Source: Chara braunii (lineage: Eukaryota; Streptophyta; Charophyceae; Charales; Characeae). Taken from it: a stretch of DNA of 23,450 bases. Shown here piece after piece: positions 9,098 through 17,739 of the stretch. The notes below the pieces were generated by a model. It did not search any database and had not been told where the DNA came from. It saw nothing but the letters and a program-made list of their open reading frames with translations. The DNA lies in NCBI GenBank assembly GCA_003427395.1, contig BFEA01000057.1, positions 2,906,720 through 2,930,169 of the forward strand. The letters run 5' to 3'. The position numbers were made by a program, and so were the translations under genes. Every line of letters starts with the position of its first letter. Within the stretch, counting starts at the first letter, position 1.

Positions 9098-11228
9098 AAG
9101 AGCGAGGTCCCTTCGAGCGAGTAACTCATTCTGAGTCCTCGACAAACGCATCGTAAGCGAGCAAGGCAAAAAGGTTCCTAGATACTCTGTTGCAGTGAGC
9201 CTTGCAGAGATCTTAGGTACAACGTTAGTGGTGATTTGTCGCTCGTATGCTTTGAGAACACTCCGTGCACTGCGTAGCAGTTCCTGTTTGGAAATCGTCT
9301 AATGGGTGATACATGTAGTGAACCTGGTACTGTCTGTTGCGTCCCTTCCCTACGTGCTGTTTGATCTTTTCTATCTCATGCCCGCCTTTGATCGCGCGAG
9401 GGATCATATCTTCGCGATAATCGAATGTCTTGGCATCACGGTGGAGGTACAGTTTGGATGCGTGGAACACGGGGTATGTGCGCAGATGGGCTGGCACATC
9501 AACGACGTGCGAAGGGCCAAAGTGATCTTCACCAATCGCATCCAAAACTTCCCAGGGCCCATAATAGAGAGGGAGAAGTTTGCGTGAGACTCCCTCTTCT
9601 TTTGAGAATTCAGACATCTTGACCCAGACATAGCTTCCTACCTGAATATCTGACGGTCGGCGCTTCTAGTTTGCATGATGGATCATGGCGTGCTGTCTCT
9701 TGGTCATAGCTGCAATGGCAACTTTGAGCAAGCGATCATACTTGGCCTTGAAGTCAGCTGGCTGCTCAGGGAATAGGTAAGAGAGCGGATTCCGAATCTG
9801 CCAACCGTAGCCTATTGGGTGTCATGCCGGTGGCGGAGTAGACGGAGTTGTTGTGTAACCCCTTAACGGAATACAACTCTTCATCCCATTTTTCCTTATC
9901 CGGGATAATCAAAGCGCGAAGAAGTTGAAACGCAGTCTGGTTGATCTCCTCAGCCAAACCGTTGGCTTCGGGGTGTTGACCAGATGTCATACATAGCTTG
10001 ATCCCCAGTTGAGACGTGAAGTCATTCCACTCAGTAGTAATGAAGCGTGGATCCCCATCGCTCACAAGAGTCTTCGGGGTTCCGAACTGCAGAATGTACT
10101 TCTGTTGGAACTCACGAATCACTAGTTTTGTTGGGGCATGAGGCGGCAAAGGGACCAGGTTGAGGAACTTAGAGAATCGGTCAACAATCACCATGACCTG
10201 TGAGCAGCCGCTCTTACTTACCTTTCCCATGTCGGTGAAGTCGATGGAGACGGACTCCCCAGGACCATCCCGAATGGGTAGGGGTGTGAGTAGCCCCATC
10301 GGCTTTTGTCTGCATCGTTTGATTTGTTGACAGACTTGACATTCAGCCACAAACGTTTCAGCAGTCCCTTTCATATCAGGCCAATCAAACTGTCTCAACA
10401 AATTTGCGTACGTTTTTGCCATACCGAAGTGTCCGCTCCGGCCATGGGCCAAATCCAGAAAGTGTGTGCGGAGAGGCTCATGGTTGGGAACACACAAACG
10501 GTCGTGGTTCCCGTAGCGACGAAAAATCAGTCCTCCATACTCGTGGAAATCAGGCTGACTGCTAGGGTCAGCCTGTAGCCGCTCAAGGATGGAACTCAGC
10601 TTCGGATTCTTGGCGGTGTGCTCTACGAGCTCCTCCTTCAGTTTCTTCCGGAGGTCGTAGGATTTGACAAGGCAAGTCATGTACTCAGGGTGGCGAGACA
10701 ATGCGTTAGCGACTCGATTATAACAACCCTTTTTGTGTTTTAACTCAAAATCGAAAATGTCAATCTCATGGAACCAGCGAACCAAGGTAGGGGACAGGGT
10801 AGTTTGCTGTTTGATCCACTTCAGAGTCTCATGATCTGAGAAGACTTTGAAGTGGCATCCCCAAAAAAAATAGGGTTTCCAGTGGTCCAACGCCATACGC
10901 AAAGCATAAAGCTCGCGCATGTAGGTGGAAGTGGTTACCTTTACGCTGGGCATGGGTTTGCTGTAGTACTCGAGTGGCCGCAAACCATCGCCGTCATCTT
11001 TTTGTAGCATTGCCTCGATTCCATACTGACTTGCATCCGTAGTAACTACGAATGTCAGTTTGGGATCTGCAATGCAGAGTACCGGGTAACTTACCAAGGC
11101 GTCCTTCAAGGTTTGAAAGGCGTTCGTGCACGCGGTGTCCGAAGAGTAGGGAACATTCTTACTTGTTAGTCGAGACAATGGATGCGCAACAATGGAGAAG
11201 CGGGGCACAAACTTCCGATAGTATGACG

Positions 11229-11578
11229 NNNNNNNNNNNNNNNNNNNNNNNNNNNNNNNNNNNNNNNNNNNNNNNNNNNNNNNNNNNNNNNNNNNNNNNN
11301 NNNNNNNNNNNNNNNNNNNNNNNNNNNNNNNNNNNNNNNNNNNNNNNNNNNNNNNNNNNNNNNNNNNNNNNNNNNNNNNNNNNNNNNNNNNNNNNNNNNN
11401 NNNNNNNNNNNNNNNNNNNNNNNNNNNNNNNNNNNNNNNNNNNNNNNNNNNNNNNNNNNNNNNNNNNNNNNNNNNNNNNNNNNNNNNNNNNNNNNNNNNN
11501 NNNNNNNNNNNNNNNNNNNNNNNNNNNNNNNNNNNNNNNNNNNNNNNNNNNNNNNNNNNNNNNNNNNNNNNNNNNNNN
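11229..11578. other. Assembly gap of 350 N
   Basis: All bases are N. The gap lies inside the RT domain, after QIGRFV and before SYYRKFVPRF, and so hides the YxDD catalytic motif. The reading frames on the two sides differ, but the gap length may be an estimate, so a frameshift cannot be inferred. Confidence 1.
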
Positions 11579-13040
11579 CACGAACCGACCAATCTGTTCG
11601 CGGAGGACTTTGTCCATGAGGCTTTGGAAGGTGGCCGGTGCGTTCGTGAGACCGAAGGGCATTACGGTAAACTTGTAAAGCCCATAGCGTGTTTTGAACA
11701 CAGTCTTGTGCTGATCCGCATGATCGACTTCAATCTGGTGGTAGCCAGACTTGAGATCGATCTTGGAGAAGACCTTGCACCCACCTATGGCATCAAGCAA
11801 GTCATCTATACGAGGCAATGGATATGCATTCTTTCTTGTGATGCGGTTTAGACCCCGATAGTCAATACACATGGGGAGTTTACCTCTTTTCTTTGGAACA
11901 AACAACACAAGAGCACCAAATTCAAATTCGCTAGGCTTGATCCACCCCTTGTCAATCATCTCATCAATCTGTCGCCGGAGTTCCTCCAACTCGCCGGGTC
12001 CCATTCGGTAAACGCAGCCCTTTGGAGGAACAACACCTTCAACCAACTCGATGGTGTGTCGGACCGATCGCGTAGGAACTCGACGTGGCTCGGCCAGAAC
12101 TTCCAGAAACCGATCGAGGAGGTTTTGGATGTCTGGTGGGACAGGTGGGGGTGGGGGATCAGCAAAGGGATCACCTAGATCCGGTCGCTGGTCGCGTACC
12201 GAGACGACCGAATCTGAAGTAGGATCATTTGGACCATTAGAGGGCAGAGAAATAGAGGTGCTACAAGTAGAAGTACTAGAAGTGGGGTCACTAGTCGAAG
12301 TAGTAGTGGTATTAACCGCAAAAGTAGATGGCACATGTATAGGACGAACAAAGGCAACATACAACTATTCTTCGTCCTTGTGCTTGCGCCATTTCTTGCA
12401 GAACTGCATAGCATTTAGAAAAGTTACTGGGGACTTGTGCTTCTCATCCAAGAGGATAGGAAACTCCTTCCCTCGAGCATCTTTGATCATGAAAAGTGAC
12501 TCCTTTTGCTTGGTCTATCAGCATTGGGACTGCAGCCAGCCCAAGCCAAAGACAGCGTCGAAGGGCACTTGTCAAGAACATAGAAGTTCAACGCGTGTGT
12601 GACAATTTTGTCCTTGTCAAAGGTAGTGTACACACCTTTGACTGCATGCGTAGAAGAAACAACTTCTTTGTTGCCAACTTGGGTCCGGCAAGGGTTCTGC
12701 AAGGCCACTTGCTTCATCCCCAAGCCCACCTTGCGTATCCCATGCGGTGACATGAAGTTAGCCGTAGCACCACAGTCAACCAAAACACAGAGATAACGGT
12801 GGTTTATGAGGAGCTTGAAGAAGATCAACTTCACGGTCCCTTGGGCACGCTGCTGTTTCATCTCAGCCCAATGCTCCAAGTGGTAGTGGAAGTCGACTGC
12901 CCCAGACTCCTCCCAAGGCTCAACATACAAAACATTACTCACCTCAACCTTGTCTTCAGCAGATGGTTGGGCTTCAAGGGAGGACTGCTGATTTGCAACA
13001 GATCCAGTCTCCCCTGCTGTAGAGTTTGTTGAAGTTCACT

Positions 13041-14624
13041 CTACGCCCGGTTCTGTTTTCCCTGCAGCCTATAACAATCTTGTACCTTATGGTTTGGTTT
13101 TTGGCAATGTAGGCATACCCCCTTCTTGAGTCTACCCCGCCAGTCATTTTCAGTAATCCGGAGGTCGACCCAAGGTTTAGTAGTTGCATCCTCCGGTTTA
13201 GGTGGGATCTTGACTTCCTTGGGAAGTTGGACATAGTTCTTTCCTGCACTCCGACTCGGTCCCTTTGCATTGGCAGTTTTTTTAAAGGCAGTAAATTTTT
13301 CTTCTTTGTTCGCATCAGACTCATGGGTTGAAGAACAAGTTGTATCAGAGTCCTGTTCTTGGTCGTCACCAAGAGTGGGGTCATCTGCATCGGCTTCTTC
13401 TTCGGCCTCCAGCAAGTCATGCACAGCAAAATGGTTGCTGCCTTTGAACCGCCTGCCGCCTATGGTTTTTTTGTTGCCTGCTGTGGTGACGAGGTCTACA
13501 ACCTCAAGACTGACTATGTCCTTCATCAAGGTGAACCAGTCAGTGTAACCAATGAAGTCCCTGCCCAGGCGATTAGTAAAGTTGGTGGGACCCGCGCCTT
13601 TGACCACATCCAAGCAAGATTGAGCAGTCAGTTCCAATCCGGGTGTAGCGAACATCTTGCTAAGATAGGTCTGCACGCTTTTCATGGAGCCCGTCCACTT
13701 GCTGCGCTTGATTTTGTCAAGCTGAATTATTGCCTTTGCTGCAGCATGTGGATCCAAGTATTGCGAAATGAGGAGTTCCTCGAGGGGGGCAACCGGGGTG
13801 GTCCTAAGCCATCTTGTTAGTTCTATTTTAGGAATCCCAACTCGAGTAGCTTGGACCTCTAAGAAGCCCCGAACGGCTGGCTCAACATTCATTCCCATGA
13901 TCACGGACTGGGTCTCAGGTTGAGTCCCTAGAACTTCGAAGTATGCCCTCATGGAGCTGATCTAGGATTCGATGTCTTCTTTGCCGTCGTACTTAGACGG
14001 TATTTGAACCGCCTTTCGGTCCACATAGGGACCGGCGTAGCTGGGACCAGCACCTGCTGGTTCCAATCTTGGGGCTGCAGCAGTTGCAAAATTTCCAGCC
14101 TCGTTGCTTGTCACAGCAACAGCGAAATTTGTACCTGTTGCAGGTCCCGATGGAGTTGCCATCACATTCAAGGAAAAAGATACAGTAAGAGAGGCAGAGG
14201 TAGTTTCAATTGCAGCTTCAGATCTAGGGGGTAGAGGAAGAGGGTTGGCCACTTGTGCTTGTCACAGATCAGCCACCTCCTTCGTCAATTCGTGGTACTT
14301 GCGGGTCATATCAGTCAGGTCATCTTGAAGTATTCGCAACTTTGTGAAGACTTCAGCGATCTGAGTGGTATGATCTTCAAGATTCCCGACTTGAACAAGG
14401 GCGGTGAGTATAGACTGCAGCTGTTCCCCACACTGCTCCTCAGTCAGTGAGGGAACAGTCTCTAAGATGGCCACCTGTCTTTTCAACAATGACTCCTTCC
14501 TCTCCTTCTCTGCCTCATGTTCCCTTTTGGTTGCACTATCTAGGAGTGCTTGTAGATACGGTTTTTCCGCATCACTGGCTGCATCTAACAAGGCCCGTCA
14601 TTGCACTGAAGTTAGCTGAGCCAT
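13041..14624 (-). pseudogene. gag: gag with coiled-coil N-terminus and CCHC zinc knuckle
   Basis: The frame starts at ATG 14624 (MAQLTSVQ) and can be followed without indels to a TAG at 13041-13043. It has three internal stops: TGA 14598-14600, TGA 14262-14264 and TAG 13962-13964. The first part (14262-14591) is rich in Lys, Glu, Leu and Gln with heptad-like spacing, consistent with a coiled coil. A Ala/Thr/Pro-rich linker follows, then the capsid-like region (MRAYFEVLGTQPETQ, W and L-rich) and an acidic stretch. A single zinc knuckle CLHCQKPNHKVQDC (C-x2-C-x4-H-x4-C) lies near 13080-13125. Gag forms the particle and binds RNA. An in-frame upstream ATG at 14834 would add a very Arg/Glu-rich extension. 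The protease frame opens just after the gag stop. Confidence 0.85.
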
Positions 14625-15956
14625 TTTTTTATCGTTGGTATTGACAAGTGGGTCAGAGAGTCGCCAATCAGCAAAAGAATCAATTAGACTCTCAAGAGGT
14701 TCACTCCCCTTCTCACTTGGACGAACACTCCTTTTCCCAGTCCTTGCCCACTCCAGGCGGTCACTTTCCCTCTCTCCCTTCTCTCTCTCCCTCCTCTCTC
14801 TCTCTTCTTTCCGGCGGCGGGTCTCCACGGGCATCGGAAATGAACTGAGAAAAACAGACTTGAAAGCTCAGAGAAGAGAAGGTAGAACTCCTAGCCGGAG
14901 CGGCATTTCATTTGGACGTAGAGAGCAGCAAACCAAAGAAAAACAAACAAGTTCAAACGAGAGGTCTGATCCAGCGACCCAGTCTGATCAGACTGCATAC
15001 GAGGTCCTCTCGAGTCCAGTCTGACCAGCTCCGTGACCAGACAACGAGTGACTAAATGCAACAATGGAGAATTGAGTGGTGTACAGGGTGTGAGTCAAGC
15101 CACGGACAGTGCAATCCAAAAAGACATGCGAAACGTCTCAGCCAAGATCCCCTCGGCAGTGGGTGTCCTAATCCAAGAAGAATGAACTTTGTATCCCAGC
15201 CAAGAAGACAAGAGGTCAATCCCTAACCGATTTGGGTCCAGAGGCTCTTCTTGTTTGGGCCCGGTCCCATGGGTCCCACGTAGGTCGCAACCAGGTCCCA
15301 ACCAGGTCCCAACCAAGAGGAGTTCCACATGGACTTAGTTCAGTCTCTATTGCACTGACAAACGAAATTTCAACTTCTGGCAGAACCTACAGACTATAAT
15401 CGTTCAGAGATGAAAAGACAAAGCACTGTAGAAAGACTCGGCATTTAGGTCAAGATACTTCATTTTCCATCCATCAGGTGAGTAGGTAGATCGCATGCAT
15501 TCAGTCACACAATCAAGACCACAGAGGAGTTGGAAAAGAAACCCAGAGTACCCAGCAGGACAATCAATATCATACACACATACATGGGCATCACGTAGGT
15601 GCACGACACTTACCTGAGTGGCCTTGAGCTTCGAGATGAATAGAACTCACCCCCCCTCTCATGTGGTCCTCCTGACCCCTCTAACGCTACCTCTACACTA
15701 GTGTCCTATCTCCTAGGAGGGTTTGACTCCACCAAAGTGCAACGCCGGATCCCCCGTCGATGCTGAAAAATAAAGTAGCAACTTGCAAGAGTGGCCGCTG
15801 ACCCTCAAGCTCGCCTACTTGAGGGCAGCCCTTAAGTTGCCAAGTGTCTCCCTTGAATCCGATTCCAGGTGCGAGTGCCTCTCACTGTCGCCTCTCTCAA
15901 ATTGCCACATGAAGTCTCCTCGAAATGTCTCGCCACCCGAATCTCACTCTCAAGCG

Positions 15957-15999
15957 ACCTGGTTAGGTTCTATGTCGACCCCACATGACCTAACCAGGT
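15957..15999. repeat. Perfect 12 bp inverted repeat in the leader
   Basis: ACCTGGTTAGGT (15957-15968) and ACCTAACCAGGT (15988-15999) are exact reverse complements with a 19-base spacer. In the minus-strand RNA this would be a stem-loop in the 5' leader, where packaging or dimerisation signals are commonly found. That role is inference. Confidence 0.7.
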
Positions 16000-16046
16000 G
16001 GGGGTAGCTTCCCTTAGCCACGCTGCCCCACTTCCCTCAACCAACC

Positions 16047-16094
16047 AACCCTAACCCTAAGTGTTGCCCTCAACCACTTAGGTTAGGGTTAGGG
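16047..16094. repeat. Telomere-like inverted repeat next to the primer-binding site
   Basis: AACCCTAACCCTAAGTG (16047-16063) faces CACTTAGGTTAGGGTTAGGG (16075-16094) across an 11-base spacer. The arms pair except for a one-base bulge. They contain two tandem TTAGGG-type units each. Confidence 0.8.
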
Positions 16095-16128
16095 CAGCAA
16101 AGTCAACTCTCACCAGCAAGTAGAATCC

Positions 16129-16140
16129 ACTTCGATACCA
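16129..16140 (-). other. Primer-binding site
   Basis: One base after the 5' LTR end (GGATCATAGCA), the minus strand reads TGGTATCGAAGT. It matches the first seven bases of the plant initiator-Met site TGGTATCAGAGC and then differs. Position and TGG start support a tRNA primer site; the exact tRNA is unresolved. Confidence 0.7.
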
Positions 16141-16436
16141 ATGCTATGATCCTGGCCAATTTCGAGATACACATCCATCAAAGAGTACAATGCCATCCAA
16201 TTGCAGAAAGAAATGAATGAACTTGAGAGGAGAGAGAGGATTAGAAGAAGAAGAAGAAGAAGTAAGAAAGAAGAAGAAGATGATGTACACTAGCATAGAC
16301 AAATGTCCAGGCTCTTCTTCTTCGCCCAACAACCTCCTCCTCCTTATCTCCCCCTTCTCTCATTCATACAAGAAATAATAATACAATGTTGAAATGGCTG
16401 ATCCAGAATCAATGTCCGAGTTCCTCTTCTACTGCA

Positions 16437-16727
16437 GGTATCACTTGAGGTCCACCATAGCCATGGCCGCCTCCCCCACTCTTCACTCTCATAGGCCGAG
16501 GCTATGCCTTGCCCAGATGCCCAAAGGACAATCCGAAGCAGCTATGGCTGCTCTAGCTCAGGCCTTGCCCAGATGCCCAAAGGACAACCCAAAGCAGCTA
16601 TGGCTGCTCTAGCTCAGGCCGCCATGCCCAACCCTGCCTTGAAGCTTCTTGGTGTGGCTCTCCCCGGTTGGGGACTCCTTGCTGCAACGCCCACCAAGGT
16701 GATGAAGATGTCTGCCACCATAGCCAG
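16437..16727 (+). other. Antisense exon-like segment inside the 5' LTR
   Basis: This is the counterpart of 8053-8299. The acceptor TTCCTCTTCTACTGCAG ends at 16436 and the donor GTAAGTA begins at 16728. The frame before the donor reads LAQMPKGQPKAAMAALAQA, then AAMPNPALKLLGVALPGWG and TKVMKMSATIAR. A 56 bp duplication upstream shifts the frame, so the first unit is read in a different phase. Confidence 0.4.
16507..16618. repeat. 56 bp tandem duplication
   Basis: CCTTGCCCAGATGCCCAAAG... occurs at 16507-16562 and 16563-16618 with few differences. The 3' LTR has a single copy, so the duplication arose in this LTR after insertion or was lost from the other. Confidence 0.85.
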
Positions 16728-17556
16728 GTAAGTACCCCTGGCGCTCCTCCCCCTTCCTCCTCCCTCGTGTCCTTCTCCTTCCTCCCCAGCGCCGTTGCTC
16801 CAGCATAGCGCTGCTCCAGCCAGTGCTCCACCAATGTGTCGCCAAACTTGCACACCGAAAAAGAGGCCGGTCTCTCCGCCCGGCCAGAAAATATAGCGGC
16901 CTGCTTTGCCTCTTGGGCGGTGACTTCCAGCCCGCTCGGCCTCCCAAGCAACCGGTGTCGAGTGCATCGGTCCGGCACTACTCAAGGGTAGCGCGGGACC
17001 CTCCCGACCGTGTCATGGAGGAGTTGGCATTTCATTCCTCATTGCAATACATACATGGAGCTTCCGCAAGCCGCTCCGGCAGAGTGCGCCAGCCATACCT
17101 CTCGGGAGCCCCTACGACAGGATAGGGCCTACGCGAGGCACGACTTACCTCCACCTTACAGGAGCTGTCACCTCCCTTCGGTGGGCGTATCCCCGTCGAG
17201 CTACCAGTCCACAGTACGAAAGCTAATCAGCTGCAATCGCAGAGGTGGACCAGCCGAGGGCGTTTCTCGTTCGCTGTAGCATAGGGGGTACGCGCAGTAC
17301 TACGCCTCTATCGGACCCGCACGCAAATCGACATCTTGGGGGGCTGAGGTCCCAAGCGCGACTCATCGCCAGTCGACTAGGACGTATCCCACACGCCACG
17401 CGCACACCACTATAAGGAACATAAAAATAAAACGCACACACAACATACGCACGAAACGACACAACACAAACAACGCGACAACGCTCCTAGTCCCTCGGTA
17501 GCCATCCCATAACTTTTCCGATGCGGACTCGGATAGGCGTCGCGCGCGAGACTTAG

Positions 17557-17563
17557 TATAAAA
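17557..17563 (+). promoter_or_regulatory. TATA box of the inserted LTR-like element
   Basis: TTAGTATAAAACCGCGCGG is a consensus TATAAAA in a GC-rich context, roughly 600 bases into the insertion. This is a normal position for the U3/R boundary of a long LTR. Confidence 0.5.
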
Positions 17564-17711
17564 CCGCGCGGACGCCGGACTTTCTCATATTGACTCGCAG
17601 TGCAAGCATACACAAGCAGTCGCAGTGATGGCGTACTATGTAGTGCCCACAATCAAGCGGTCCCTCGTGGATCCGAGAACCGCTTATGACACTCAAGTGT
17701 GAGACTCGAAG

Positions 17712-17739
17712 TATCGTGAGGGTCTACTCCCTCACGATA
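17712..17739. repeat. Perfect 11 bp stem with 6-base loop
   Basis: TATCGTGAGGG (17712-17722), TCTACT, CCCTCACGATA (17729-17739). A second, GC-rich stem (CTCTGCG...CGCAGAG) lies at about 17823-17856. Both would fold in RNA from either strand. Confidence 0.8.

Larger units (their letters stand above)
9080..12950 (-). pseudogene. pol: pol: protease, reverse transcriptase, RNase H, integrase, chromodomain-like tail
   Basis: Protease is at 12570-12950 (LVDCGATANFMSP). RT is at 11579-12364, with [30 protein letters not shown] and [14 protein letters not shown]; the YxDD region falls in the N gap. RNase H is near 10680-11130 (TTDASQYG, SDHETLKW, NRVANALSR). Integrase has an H...H...CQVCQ zinc-binding region, then core residues D (SIDFTDM, near 10240), D (SDGDPRF, near 10060) and E (ANGLAEEIN, near 9955). 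A GPY/F-like and chromodomain-like tail follows to a stop at 9080-9082, which lies inside the LTR. Stops occur at 12515-12520, 12365-12367 and 9666-9668. Frame changes occur near 12568, 9820 and 9310. Pol is in a different frame from gag. Confidence 0.92.
14625..16128 (-). other. Long 5' leader of the gypsy element
   Basis: About 1.5 kb lies between the primer-binding site and gag, longer than usual. It holds purine-rich DNA near 14740-14820 (minus sense), GGTCCC-type short repeats near 15240-15310, an inverted repeat at 15957-15999 and the telomere-like hairpin at 16047-16094. No additional gene was recognised in it. Confidence 0.6.

Noticed and set aside
11052-11678. Plus-strand open frame of 208 codons
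   Set aside because: Most of it is the N gap and the rest is antisense to reverse transcriptase.
16047-16094. True interstitial telomere
   Set aside because: Only two units per arm, arranged as an inverted pair inside a retroelement leader; plant-type telomeres are usually TTTAGGG.
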